From: an uncultured Porphyromonadaceae bacterium
GTDB lineage: Bacteria > Bacteroidota > Bacteroidia > Bacteroidales > Muribaculaceae
DNA: 64,000 bases
Assembly (NCBI GenBank): GCA_902495075.1
Contig: CABUVO010000024.1
Span: 1-64,000 of the forward strand
Direction: 5' to 3'
Positions 1 through 9,007 of the stretch are shown here, piece by piece; positions within the stretch are counted from its first letter, which is position 1, and each line of letters opens with the position of its first letter. Position numbers and translations under genes: made by a program. Below the pieces are notes generated by a model. That model saw only the letters and a program-made list of their open reading frames with translations. It was not told the DNA's origin and searched no databases.

Positions 1-2
1 AC

Positions 3-164
3 GCCGTATGCGTGAGAACCACTATGCTATCTCTTGCATCAAATTTGAAAGGCTCTCAGGTTTTCAAGTTACAAGATGAGCATAACGCTTCTTATTTTCA
101 AAATGTCGTGGATTGGATTACGCCAACCCGACCACAAAGTTACAGAATTATTATGAGATTTTAA
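3..164 (+). CDS. possible 3' end of a gene entering from the left
   Basis: An open frame runs from the window edge to a TAA at 162-164 (about 53 residues, ending in ..YRIIMRF). I do not recognise the family. The main support is a GTGGTGACC/GGTCACCAC hairpin followed by ATTTTTA only ten bases after the stop, as expected at the end of a plus-strand gene. The fragment is too short for codon use to decide, so it could be chance. Confidence 0.3.
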   Translation, partial: AVCVRTTMLSLASNLKGSQVFKLQDEHNASYFQNVVDWITPTRPQSYRIIMRF

Positions 165-173
165 CGGTTAAGC

Positions 174-209
174 GTGGTGACCCAGAATAAATTTGGTTGA
201 GGTCACCAC
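174..209 (+). terminator. probable intrinsic terminator
   Basis: A perfect 9-bp stem (174-182 with 201-209) and an 18-nt loop are followed by ATTTTTAT. It lies between the end of the left-edge open frame and the convergent rfbB gene. The stem could also form in the minus-strand transcript, but that copy has no T-run after it. Confidence 0.5.
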
Positions 210-293
210 ATTTTTATCTCCAGATTATGGTTAAAGTCTGTTAAAGTTTGGGGCTATGAGGCGGTGATGTGGAGTTGAATGATTTTGAATGAA

Positions 294-1424
294 TTAGCGT
301 TTGCTGTACATATCCTCGTAGTAGCGTTCGTAATCGCCGGAGGTGATGTTGTCCATCCATTCCTGATTGTCGAGATACCATTTCACGGTCTTCTCTATAC
401 CCTCCTCAAACTGCAACGACGGCTCCCAACCGAGTTCTTTCTGCAATTTGCGGGAATCTATGGCATAGCGCATATCATGTCCGAGGCGATCGGTAACGTA
501 TGTTATCAACTCATCGCTGTAACCTTCGGGATTTCCGAGAAGACGGTCAACTGTCTTAATGACGACCTTGATGATGTCAATATTCTTCCATTCATTAAAT
601 CCACCGATATTGTAGGTCTCAGCAACCTTGCCTTTATGGAAAATAAGGTCAATGGCACGCGCATGATCCTCAACAAAAAGCCAGTCGCGAACATTCTCTC
701 CCTTGCCATATACTGGAAGAGGTTTGCGATGACGGATATTGTTGATGAAGAGCGGTATCAATTTCTCTGGGAACTGATAAGGTCCATAGTTGTTCGAGCA
801 ATTCGTCACCAATGTCGGCATTCCATAGGTGTCATGATATGAACGCACGAAATGGTCGCTCGATGCTTTTGAAGCCGAATATGGTGAATGGGGATTGTAT
901 TTTGTTGTCTCCAGGAAGAACTCAGTTCCGTAAGCATGATGATGCTCGGAAGATGCCTTTGTGGTAAAGGGAGATTCAACACCCTCAGGATTTGTCAGCT
1001 CAAGAGCGCCATACACTTCATCTGTTGAGATATGATAGAAGAGCTTACCTTCATATTTCTCGGGCAGTGACTCCCAATACTCTTTTGCAGCCTGCAATAA
1101 TGAGAGCGTTCCCATAACATTAGTACGGGCAAATGTAAATGGATCCTTGATTGAACGGTCAACATGACTCTCAGCGGCAAGGTGTATAATACCTGTTATC
1201 TTGTTTTCGCGTATGATACGACGGATCTCATCGATGTCGGCGATGTCAGCGCGAACAAACTTATAATTGGGTTTATCCTCAATATCCTTAAGATTGGCAA
1301 GATTGCCGGCATATGTAAGCTTGTCGAGATTGACAATATTATAATCAGGATATTTATTCACAAAAAGACGAACCACATGAGATCCGATGAATCCGGCACC
1401 GCCGGTGATCAAAATATTCTTCAT
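294..1424 (-). CDS. rfbB: dTDP-glucose 4,6-dehydratase (RfbB/RmlB)
   Basis: This short-chain dehydrogenase converts dTDP-glucose to dTDP-4-keto-6-deoxyglucose, the second step towards dTDP-rhamnose and related surface sugars, in the cytosol. Visible features are the NAD-binding GGAGFIGSH motif at the N-terminus, STDEVYG, the catalytic YSASK (Tyr and Lys), and the substrate-side NCSNNYGPYQFPEKLIP segment. The ATG at 1424 begins MKNILITGGAGFIG; an upstream in-frame start would add ten residues and overlap rfbC, so I prefer 1424 (376 residues). It lies 13 bp after rfbC and is surely in the same operon. rfbA and rfbD are not in the window, so the dTDP-rhamnose set here is incomplete. Confidence 0.96.
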   Translation of the reverse strand: MKNILITGGAGFIGSHVVRLFVNKYPDYNIVNLDKLTYAGNLANLKDIEDKPNYKFVRADIADIDEIRRIIRENKITGIIHLAAESHVDRSIKDPFTFARTNVMGTLSLLQAAKEYWESLPEKYEGKLFYHISTDEVYGALELTNPEGVESPFTTKASSEHHHAYGTEFFLETTKYNPHSPYSASKASSDHFVRSYHDTYGMPTLVTNCSNNYGPYQFPEKLIPLFINNIRHRKPLPVYGKGENVRDWLFVEDHARAIDLIFHKGKVAETYNIGGFNEWKNIDIIKVVIKTVDRLLGNPEGYSDELITYVTDRLGHDMRYAIDSRKLQKELGWEPSLQFEEGIEKTVKWYLDNQEWMDNITSGDYERYYEDMYSKR

Positions 1425-1437
1425 AATATTATTTTTT

Positions 1438-1992
1438 TCAAAAAGGTGAGACAATTTCGTTAAGTTTTGGATGATGAGAGTCTTTCTCGGAAAGAATCAT
1501 ATCCTCCGGAGCTATGCGCCAGTCGATGCCGAGGGAATCATCATGCAGAGAGATTCCGCCATCAGCCTGAGGGGCATAATAGTTGTCGCATTTATACTGG
1601 AACACCGCCTCTTCACTTAAGACGGAAAAACCGTGAGCAAACCCACGTGGGATGAAAAACTGCACATTGTTTTCTTCCGACAATTCCACGGCAACATGTT
1701 TTCCGAATGTGGGAGAATCACGACGCAGGTCAACAGCCACATCAAGAACCCTACCCTTTATACATCTTACAAGCTTTGACTGAGCATATGGGGGACGCTG
1801 GAAATGAAGTCCACGCACCACTCCATAACTCGATTTGGATTGATTGTCTTGTACAAACTCTACAGGATAACCAACGGCATCGTCAAAATTCTTTTTACTA
1901 TAGCTTTCGAAGAAATATCCTCGTGAATCAGTAAAGATTTTCGGGCGCAAAATAAGCAACCCTTCAATTTCAGGCTTTATAATTTCCATCAT
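1438..1992 (-). CDS. rfbC: dTDP-4-dehydrorhamnose 3,5-epimerase (RfbC/RmlC)
   Basis: This cupin enzyme epimerises C3 and C5 of dTDP-4-keto-6-deoxyglucose, the product of the rfbB enzyme next door. The family signature VVRGLHFQRPPYAQSKLVRC, with the catalytic His, is present. So are FFIPRGFAHGFSVLS and the C-terminal YKCDNYYAPQADGGI block with the catalytic Tyr region. The 184-residue length is normal. The protein starts MMEIIKPEI, and either Met could be used. The gene leads a two-gene operon with rfbB, driven by a TAAATTTG box at 2009-2016. Confidence 0.96.
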   Translation of the reverse strand: MMEIIKPEIEGLLILRPKIFTDSRGYFFESYSKKNFDDAVGYPVEFVQDNQSKSSYGVVRGLHFQRPPYAQSKLVRCIKGRVLDVAVDLRRDSPTFGKHVAVELSEENNVQFFIPRGFAHGFSVLSEEAVFQYKCDNYYAPQADGGISLHDDSLGIDWRIAPEDMILSEKDSHHPKLNEIVSPF

Positions 1993-2008
1993 ATATCTGT
2001 TTGGGATG

Positions 2009-2037
2009 CAAATTTAATAATTTTTTTTGTAATTTTG
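2009..2037. promoter_or_regulatory. divergent promoters for rfbCB and the RelA homologue
   Basis: The 82-bp gap holds two Bacteroidetes -7 boxes. TAAATTTG reads on the minus strand (2009-2016) towards rfbC. TAATTTTG reads on the plus strand (2030-2037) towards the RelA homologue at 2075. No TTTG sits at the ideal spacing upstream of either, so strength is uncertain. Confidence 0.55.
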
Positions 2038-2074
2038 TATCCGACATGGGCATAGATGCCGTTTAAATTATATA

Positions 2075-4279
2075 ATGGAAAATTTACAGGTAGAAAAACT
2101 GAGCCACCAGGAACTTCGTGAGGTGGCATCTCTTGCAATAGAAATCAATTCCCGACTTCTTCCGCACCTTTCGGAAGACGAGCTCTTACGCTTCAGTCAG
2201 CTCCTACGCAATGGCATGCGTCGAAGCGTTAAGCCCCACTCCTCTCAGGGAATATCTCATGCAATTCTTGCCCTCAAAACGGCTTGTGCGTTTGCGGATA
2301 TGGTTGACCCGGACCATAACATCCTTATCGCCATACTGCTCTATCCTCTCTATCATGAGGGTCTGCAACAAATCGAAACCATTCGCAAAGAATGGGGCGA
2401 GGATATTGCAGGTCTGTTGGAGGGGATCGCAAACGTATCTAAATTCAGCAATCGAAACTCGGCGCACAATCAGGAAAATTTCCGAGGACTAATGCTTGCC
2501 CTCGCCCACGACATCCGCGTGATAATCATAATGATTGTGGAAAACCTTATGCTCATGCGCTCCATAAATCATCATCCTGATGAGGAATGGGTGCGAAATG
2601 TTGCATTCGAAGCAAACTGCCTCTATGCCCAGCTTGCCCATCGTCTTGGATTGTACAAGATAAAAGGTGAGCTCGAAGATCTTTCTCTTAAATATACCAA
2701 TCGCGAGATCTACACGCAAATTGCAAAAAAACTCAATGAAACCAAACGCTCCCGCGATCAATATATCAGTGAATTTATTGCACCGGTGAAAGAACGACTT
2801 CTTGAGGCTGGACTGAAGTTCACAATCAAAGGACGCACGAAATCCATTTCTTCCATCTGGAACAAGATGAAAAAACAGAAAGTGGATCTGCCGGGTATCT
2901 ACGACCTTTTTGCCATTCGCGTAATTATAGACACCCCCCGCGATCGCGAAAAGCAGGATTGCTGGCTTGCCTATTCCATTCTCGCGGATATGTACACAGC
3001 CAATCCTGCCCGTATGAAAGACTGGATTTCGTTACCCAAAAGCAATGGTTACGAGAGCCTGCATGCCACCGTCATGGGTCCGGGACAGAAATGGGTAGAA
3101 GTGCAATTCCGCACCGAACGTATGGATCTTGTCGCGGAAAAGGGACTTGCCGCCCATTGGCGATATAAAGGGGGAAAAGGAGACAGCTCTGACAAGTGGA
3201 TGAACAATATCCGCGATATCCTTGAAACAGCAGAGGCTGGTCCGATGCAATTGATGAAGAACATCAAGGCTGATGCATTCGGACAGGAAGTATTCGCATT
3301 TACCCCGAAGGGTGACTTGTTCAGGATGTCTGCGGGTGCTACCGTTCTTGATTTCGCATTTCATATTCATACCAATGTCGGCGCACACTGCACCGGAGCT
3401 GTCGTAAATGGAGCCCACAAACGTCTCAACTATAAGATACAGAATGGTGACACGGTTGAGATCCTTACGGCAACAAACCAGACTCCGCGACAGGAATGGT
3501 TGAATATCGTTACCACCTCCAAAGCCCGTAACAAAATCAAACAGAGTCTTAACGAAGAAAAGCAACGTCTTGCCGATATTGGGAAGGAGGCATTGGGTCG
3601 CAGGGCAAAAAACCGCAAGATTGAAATCGATGAGGCGGAACTGATGCGTCTCATAAAGAAACATGGATATAAATCAGCGATAGAATTTTTTGCCGACATG
3701 GGTGATAATAAAATCGATGCCGGACGTTTCCTCAACACATATGTGGCTGCCACAACCCGAGAGGTTGAGACTGAACATGTGTCAGCAGAAGAATTCCAGC
3801 TTATCACCCCCAAGGAAGACACACCTAAGAACGATGTGCTGGTAATCGGAGAAAAGAGTATCAACGGACTCAATTATAAATTTGCCAGATGCTGCAACCC
3901 GATATATGGAGATGACGTTTTCGGATTCATATCTTCTGATGGTTCGGTAAAGATTCATAAGACCAACTGCCCGAATGCCCTTCATATCCGCGAACGTTAC
4001 CCCTATCGCATCATTCGTGCCAACTGGAGCGGCAAAAGCGGAGAGATGCTCCCCGCTTCACTGCGTGTCATCGGTAATGACGACATCGGCATTGTGGCAA
4101 ACATCACGTCCATCATTTCCAAAGAGCCTAACACAATGCTGCGAAATATCTCCATAGATTCACATGACGGAATCTTCCAGGGATATCTCGTGATTGGAGT
4201 GACCGACAATAGACAACTCACCGCCCTGATCAAGAAGATCAAGACGGTGAAAGGGGTGAAAGACGTTGTCCGTATGTAA
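2075..4279 (+). CDS. RelA/SpoT family (p)ppGpp synthetase, hydrolase site degenerate
   Basis: This long RSH protein of the stringent response has 734 residues. The N-terminal HD hydrolase fold is recognisable, but its metal site is lost. His62 is kept, while the paired His-Asp is Tyr-Pro (90-91), the following Glu-Asp is not kept, and the ADRxHNMR helix reads VENLMLMR (155-162). The synthetase domain (about 240-370) looks intact, with GRTKSISSIWNKM, YDLFAIRVI, RMKD at 313-316 (the RxKD form) and NGYESLHATV. TGS (from about 406), the CCNP zinc-finger-like segment and a C-terminal ACT domain follow. I infer a synthetase-only enzyme of the RelA type, so a separate hydrolase must exist elsewhere in the genome. 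It converges on the outer-membrane gene at 4302. Confidence 0.93.
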   Translation: MENLQVEKLSHQELREVASLAIEINSRLLPHLSEDELLRFSQLLRNGMRRSVKPHSSQGISHAILALKTACAFADMVDPDHNILIAILLYPLYHEGLQQIETIRKEWGEDIAGLLEGIANVSKFSNRNSAHNQENFRGLMLALAHDIRVIIIMIVENLMLMRSINHHPDEEWVRNVAFEANCLYAQLAHRLGLYKIKGELEDLSLKYTNREIYTQIAKKLNETKRSRDQYISEFIAPVKERLLEAGLKFTIKGRTKSISSIWNKMKKQKVDLPGIYDLFAIRVIIDTPRDREKQDCWLAYSILADMYTANPARMKDWISLPKSNGYESLHATVMGPGQKWVEVQFRTERMDLVAEKGLAAHWRYKGGKGDSSDKWMNNIRDILETAEAGPMQLMKNIKADAFGQEVFAFTPKGDLFRMSAGATVLDFAFHIHTNVGAHCTGAVVNGAHKRLNYKIQNGDTVEILTATNQTPRQEWLNIVTTSKARNKIKQSLNEEKQRLADIGKEALGRRAKNRKIEIDEAELMRLIKKHGYKSAIEFFADMGDNKIDAGRFLNTYVAATTREVETEHVSAEEFQLITPKEDTPKNDVLVIGEKSINGLNYKFARCCNPIYGDDVFGFISSDGSVKIHKTNCPNALHIRERYPYRIIRANWSGKSGEMLPASLRVIGNDDIGIVANITSIISKEPNTMLRNISIDSHDGIFQGYLVIGVTDNRQLTALIKKIKTVKGVKDVVRM

Positions 4280-4301
4280 AGGCTGCGCCAATAAGGCAGT
4301 A

Positions 4302-7163
4302 TTAGCGTCTCGGAGGAGGACCCATTCGGTGCATGCCGCCGCGTCCTCCGCGTACTCTCGGTCCATCACCCGGAGGCGGACCGGGATGACCGTCAAAGTT
4401 GTCCATCTCTGGACGTTTCTTATTCTTAAGAGTGTTGAATGTATAGGAGATTCCGAACATCACATACCGCGTCAAATCATTGTATCGGCTATCGGTAATA
4501 GTGCCGTTCGCACTGACAGATCGCGAGATGTTCTTTTTCTGTCCAAGCAAGTCGTATGCCCGAACACTCAACGTAAGACTTTTGTCGCGCAATAAACTAT
4601 AAGAAATCTGGGCGTTCCAGAGCCATGACACAGAATTGAAGCCATTGGAATATCCTGTGGTCTTATCAAAATCAAGATCGGTATTGACCTCTAATCCAAA
4701 GGGAAGATAAAGAGAGGCATCCGTGCGGAATCCATATGCGTGTGTATAAAGATTCTCCTGGTTGGGAAGAGAATTGGTCGCCATATTGAAAGAATATGTC
4801 GGATTGACAGACATCTGGAAGACATCGCATGTGAAAGTCATCCCTAAATTCGGAGAGAGTCTCAAATTACCGGAACGATTGAAGTCGCCATTGATATAAC
4901 CTGCCATCGACGAATAACTTGCCATTGCGCGAGCTGAAAAACGCCACTTTCGATTGCGGAAGGGTTGGTTGATCATAAACATACCCGTGCCAGAGAAATT
5001 GCCATTGGCGTTCGCATATGTTGTTTCCCTTTTACCGGTCTCAGGATCTGAAACGGTTTTATTGACAATAACATTCTGGGAATATTGAAGACGCAACATT
5101 GACATCATGGCTTGCTGTGAATCCTGATTGTAATTGTTGAAATGAACATTCAACGACTGGGTGAACGTTGGTTTCAGATCAGGATTACCACGTGTAATAT
5201 GCAAAGGATCCGATTCATCTGCCACAGGCTGTAGCTGGGTTAGCGAAGGAGCCGAGGTTCTCGCGCGATAGTCTGCACGTATCGATTTTGTCTTGTTGAA
5301 CCTGTAACGGAATCTCGCGAATGGAGCCACATTCCATACCCATTGAGTTGGAATGTTTCTGTTTGAATTAAGAAGGTCTTCACTCGCACTGCTTGAGGGT
5401 GAAAACACAAGACCTGCTTCGAGATTGTATTTACTGTTTATCTTTTTATACCCCACTTGAAGTTCTTGTGTGCCAAATTTGTTGCGGAAACGGTTGGAAA
5501 GATCCGTATCGAATATGGCATACTCCGGAAGAGTCGAGAAATCCACAGGAGTGAATCCTGTCAAGTCTTCAGGAAGCGGAATATTATATGTATCCTTGTT
5601 GGCATTATTGAATCTATACTGGAACCGATATGCGACCTGCAGGAAATTACCGCGCTTCACATCGCCCAGTGGCTCCGTCCATGTAAGGCGTGCTCCAACA
5701 GAGTTGTTCCACTGATGATTATCAAGAAAGCGATACAGTTTATCATCATTGTCTTCTGTATCTGAAGTAAGATAGTATTCAATATCGCTCCAGGTTGTGG
5801 AATGCTGCTTGGTATCGGAGAATTCATAACTTGCCTGCACACTGAACGAACGCCCTGGCTTAGAAGGGAAATTATGATTGAAAATCAATCTACCCGAAGC
5901 ATTATAACTTGTGCCGTGATTAAACCTTTTGCTGATATCACTATTGATAAGGTCTCCACCAAAACCATTGTTATACATGTAGCTCTCGCCCCACGACTGC
6001 GTGTTACGGTTGTTGAAGCTGAATTGGGGTCTGAAATCAAGTGTATTATTGGGATCTATCTTCCACTCCATCCGGAGATCAGCCCTTAGATTATGCCCCT
6101 TGTCACGAGTAGAACTTGGGCTGCTCTTGAATTCGTTGCGCCCGGTCTGACGATATTCGGTATTGGTTGCCGACTCGGCATCGCGGTCGGTATGAGTGTA
6201 GAATATGTTTCCACCCACACGAAACTTGTCAGTCTTACCAAGATTGAAATTAAGTCCCAGCTGCTGGGAAGCTGTGATGCCGCCAGATGATCCAAAACTT
6301 GAGAAACGACCTCTGCCGGAATCCATGAAACCGAGATCATTTGTGTTGTTGGCACCTCCGACTATAGAAATCTGATTGTTGTCGGTAAAGGTTGAAATGT
6401 TGAACTTTCCTTCATAACGTTTGTCTGTGCCATAACCACCTTCAACAGTGCCAAACCAACCGTTCTTCATATTCTTCTTAACCGTAAGATTAATCACGGT
6501 CTCTTCTTCACCATCGTCAACACCTGTTATTCTCGCAAGATCACTTTTGCGGTCAACTACCTGAACTTTGTCTACAAGTTCCGATGGAAGATTTTTTGTA
6601 GCCATTTTTGTATCATCACCAAAAAACTCCTTTCCGTCCACAAGAATCTTGGAAACAGTCTTCCCTCCTGAAGTTATTTTTCCATCAGAATCGACTTCCA
6701 CACCCGGAAGTTTCTTCAAAAGATCCTCAACTGATGCATTAGCCTGCGTCTTGAATGATCCGGCATTGAATTCTATAGTATCCTGTTTTGCTACAACAGC
6801 TGCCTTGACAGCCGTGACAACTGCGTCATTGAGAGTAACCGAAGTCTCGGTCATTGTGAGTGTGCCGACATCAAGTGTTGTTGTCGTATCCTTCACCTCA
6901 ATGATTTTTCGAATATCATCCATTCCAACCATCGACAAGTTGATAACATAATTACCTGGATTTATTCCTTTGAAACTAAAACCACCCTTCGCCGTAGTAA
7001 TCATATATCCTTTTCTTACGGAATCCGGATACTGGATAATCTGGGTTGTTACACCTTGCAAAGGCTGCGAATCGGAATCGACAACACGACCTTTCACAAT
7101 TGCGGCTACCGCAACACTTGTAAAAGCTGTCATCAATGCAAAAGCAAGCAAAATTTTTCTCAT
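4302..7163 (-). CDS. TonB-receptor-like outer-membrane beta-barrel protein
   Basis: This large outer-membrane protein (953 residues) starts with a signal peptide. It is followed by a carboxypeptidase-regulatory-like domain (about 24-105), a plug domain with VEDLLKKLPGVEVDSDGKI and VSKILVDGKEFFGDD, and a long C-terminal barrel. This is the outer_membrane_beta-barrel family with a reduced plug, common in Bacteroidetes. It probably acts as a TonB-linked transporter or surface protein, and the substrate cannot be told. The barrel ends near FGISYTFNTLKNKK, and a tail of about 40 residues rich in Pro, Gly, Arg and Met follows. No SusD partner is adjacent. Its leader is about 170 nt, from the promoter at 7333. 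Confidence 0.85.
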   Translation of the reverse strand: MRKILLAFALMTAFTSVAVAAIVKGRVVDSDSQPLQGVTTQIIQYPDSVRKGYMITTAKGGFSFKGINPGNYVINLSMVGMDDIRKIIEVKDTTTTLDVGTLTMTETSVTLNDAVVTAVKAAVVAKQDTIEFNAGSFKTQANASVEDLLKKLPGVEVDSDGKITSGGKTVSKILVDGKEFFGDDTKMATKNLPSELVDKVQVVDRKSDLARITGVDDGEEETVINLTVKKNMKNGWFGTVEGGYGTDKRYEGKFNISTFTDNNQISIVGGANNTNDLGFMDSGRGRFSSFGSSGGITASQQLGLNFNLGKTDKFRVGGNIFYTHTDRDAESATNTEYRQTGRNEFKSSPSSTRDKGHNLRADLRMEWKIDPNNTLDFRPQFSFNNRNTQSWGESYMYNNGFGGDLINSDISKRFNHGTSYNASGRLIFNHNFPSKPGRSFSVQASYEFSDTKQHSTTWSDIEYYLTSDTEDNDDKLYRFLDNHQWNNSVGARLTWTEPLGDVKRGNFLQVAYRFQYRFNNANKDTYNIPLPEDLTGFTPVDFSTLPEYAIFDTDLSNRFRNKFGTQELQVGYKKINSKYNLEAGLVFSPSSSASEDLLNSNRNIPTQWVWNVAPFARFRYRFNKTKSIRADYRARTSAPSLTQLQPVADESDPLHITRGNPDLKPTFTQSLNVHFNNYNQDSQQAMMSMLRLQYSQNVIVNKTVSDPETGKRETTYANANGNFSGTGMFMINQPFRNRKWRFSARAMASYSSMAGYINGDFNRSGNLRLSPNLGMTFTCDVFQMSVNPTYSFNMATNSLPNQENLYTHAYGFRTDASLYLPFGLEVNTDLDFDKTTGYSNGFNSVSWLWNAQISYSLLRDKSLTLSVRAYDLLGQKKNISRSVSANGTITDSRYNDLTRYVMFGISYTFNTLKNKKRPEMDNFDGHPGPPPGDGPRVRGGRGGMHRMGPPPRR

Positions 7164-7332
7164 TGTTTTTATAGTGGAGAAGTTTTATAAGCTGTTTCTC
7201 ACAATCTTTAAGACATCAATAGTCCGAAATAGTTTAAAATGCCATCAGAAAAACAACGCATCTTATATCCAAACACTTGGTGGATTTTACATCAATTTAA
7301 ACAGTTTCTAAGATAACATGTAATGATTATCT

Positions 7333-7352
7333 CAAAATTAATGCTAAATTTG
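7333..7352. promoter_or_regulatory. back-to-back divergent -7 boxes
   Basis: TAATTTTG on the minus strand (7333-7340) and TAAATTTG on the plus strand (7345-7352) are separated by four bases. They drive the outer-membrane gene to the left and the DUF4301 gene to the right. Two polymerases could not occupy both at once, so the two transcripts probably compete. Confidence 0.5.
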
Positions 7353-7369
7353 CACTTAAGATAGAAAAT

Positions 7370-7414
7370 ATGTCAGAGATTATGACTGAGACCAAGAGAT
7401 TCCGACAGCCGTAA
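7370..7414 (+). other. possible 14-codon leader ORF upstream of the DUF4301 gene
   Basis: A complete small frame (ATG to TAA, MSEIMTETKRFRQP) sits between the -7 box at 7345 and the DUF4301 start at 7458. It is in the right place for a leader peptide, but its composition shows no run of one amino acid and no terminator follows. It may be chance. Confidence 0.15.
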
Positions 7415-7457
7415 CTGACATTCTTTATTGAAAATTAAACATTAAATATTGAATATA

Positions 7458-8987
7458 ATGAAATTAGAAGAACTCGACATCGAGACCCTGAATGAAAAAG
7501 GTATTTCCGAAGAAAAACTTAGTGAAGAGCTCTCAATGCTCGTCGAAGGTTTCCCCTATCTCAAAATTGAAGCCCCGGCAACTGTGGGACACGGCATATC
7601 TGCCTTGTCTGACGATATGAAAGCAACAGCCGTGAAATGCTGGGATGAATTCCTCGCCGCAGGTGGAATCGTAATGAAAATGGTTCCTGCAAGTGGCGCG
7701 GCTTCAAGAATGTTCAAGGATGTTTTCTCTTTCGTTAACGGAAAGAAGGATAAACCCGATAATGATTTCATGAAGCATTTCTTCGAAAGGATTGAAGATT
7801 TCGCGTTCTTCCCCCGACTCAATTTCATCTGTCTCTCGCTCTACGATAAAAGCGTTGATACTCTTATAAAAGAAAAACGCTATAAGGATATTGCTCAGGC
7901 ACTCATCGGCAAAGAAGGTCTCAACTACGGTTATTTGCCCAAAGCTCTTCTTCAGTTCCACAAAGTGATCGGAACATCGCGCGCTGCTCTTGAAGAACAT
8001 CTCGCAGAGGGAGCAATGTATGCTGCAGGAAAAGACCGTAAGGTAAACGTGCATTTCACCGTTTCCCAAGAGCATCTCCCATTGGTAATAGCAAAAGTTG
8101 AAGAAGCAGCCGGACATCTCGGTCATAAATATGACGTTACCTTCGATGTGACCTACAGCGTGCAGAAACCCTCTACCGACACTATCGCCTCCAACCTTGA
8201 TGGCACACCTTATCGTGAAAACGGAAAACTCTTCTTCCGTCCCGGGGGACATGGTGCGCTCATTGAAAATCTTAATGATCTTGATGCCGATGTAATATTC
8301 ATCAAAAACATTGACAACGTTGTTCCTGATGAGCGTCGCGAAGCGACTGTGCTTTATAAGAAGATAATCGGAGGTATTCTCGTTGCCACAAAACAAAAAA
8401 TTAACGAATACTGCAAGAAACTCGAAAAAGGCACTCCCTCAAAAGATGAACTCGACGAGATGCTTCACTTCACACGCAATGTACTTTGCATCACACATGA
8501 TGGCGCAGACAACATGAGCGATGATGAAAAAGCCACCTATCTCTTCGCAAAACTCAATCGTCCCACACGCGTCTGCGGAATGGTTAAAAATGAAGGAGAA
8601 CCCGGTGGCGGTCCGTATCTCGCATACAATCCTGACGGCACTGTTTCTCCGCAGATTCTCGAAGCGTCCCAGATTGATCCAAAGAATAAAGAGGCGATGA
8701 AAATGATGAAAGAAGCCACGCACTTCAATCCTGTTGATCTCGTTGTTTCCAACCGCAATTACAAAGGAGAGAAATTCAATCTTCCGCAATATGTCGACAA
8801 AGCCACAGGCTTCATCTCTTTAAAGAGCCGTGAGGGTGTAGAAATCAAAGCCCTTGAGCTTCCCGGTCTGTGGAACGGCGCGATGAGCGACTGGAACACA
8901 ATTCTTGTTGAAGTGCCTGCTGAAACATTCAACCCTGTGAAAACAGTGAATGACCTTCTCCGTGATGCACATCAGCCACTTGCATAA
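7458..8987 (+). CDS. DUF4301 family protein
   Basis: This soluble protein of 509 residues belongs to a conserved Bacteroidetes family without known function. There is no signal peptide and no membrane segment. The strongest visible segments are MVPASGAASRMFKDVFSF near the N-terminus, FFRPGGHGALIENLNDLDAD in the middle, and CGMVKNEGEPGGGPY. The GGHGALI and PASGAASR segments resemble nucleotide- or sugar-phosphate-binding loops, which is only a guess. The ATG at 7458 is preferred to an upstream TTG. It leads a probable operon with the lipoprotein (20 bp gap) and the hydrolase that follow. Confidence 0.85.
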   Translation: MKLEELDIETLNEKGISEEKLSEELSMLVEGFPYLKIEAPATVGHGISALSDDMKATAVKCWDEFLAAGGIVMKMVPASGAASRMFKDVFSFVNGKKDKPDNDFMKHFFERIEDFAFFPRLNFICLSLYDKSVDTLIKEKRYKDIAQALIGKEGLNYGYLPKALLQFHKVIGTSRAALEEHLAEGAMYAAGKDRKVNVHFTVSQEHLPLVIAKVEEAAGHLGHKYDVTFDVTYSVQKPSTDTIASNLDGTPYRENGKLFFRPGGHGALIENLNDLDADVIFIKNIDNVVPDERREATVLYKKIIGGILVATKQKINEYCKKLEKGTPSKDELDEMLHFTRNVLCITHDGADNMSDDEKATYLFAKLNRPTRVCGMVKNEGEPGGGPYLAYNPDGTVSPQILEASQIDPKNKEAMKMMKEATHFNPVDLVVSNRNYKGEKFNLPQYVDKATGFISLKSREGVEIKALELPGLWNGAMSDWNTILVEVPAETFNPVKTVNDLLRDAHQPLA

Positions 8988-9007
8988 TCTTAATAGTATA
9001 ATTTTCG

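Noticed and set aside
294..1992. Full dTDP-rhamnose operon
   Set aside because: Only rfbB and rfbC are present. The DNA past 294 holds a terminator and no rfbA or rfbD.
3032..3664. 210-codon minus-strand frame
   Set aside because: It is a shadow of the RelA homologue; no family features.
2075..4279. Frameshift or sequencing error as the cause of the lost HD motif
   Set aside because: The reading frame is continuous and the surrounding helices still align, so substitutions rather than a frameshift explain the change.
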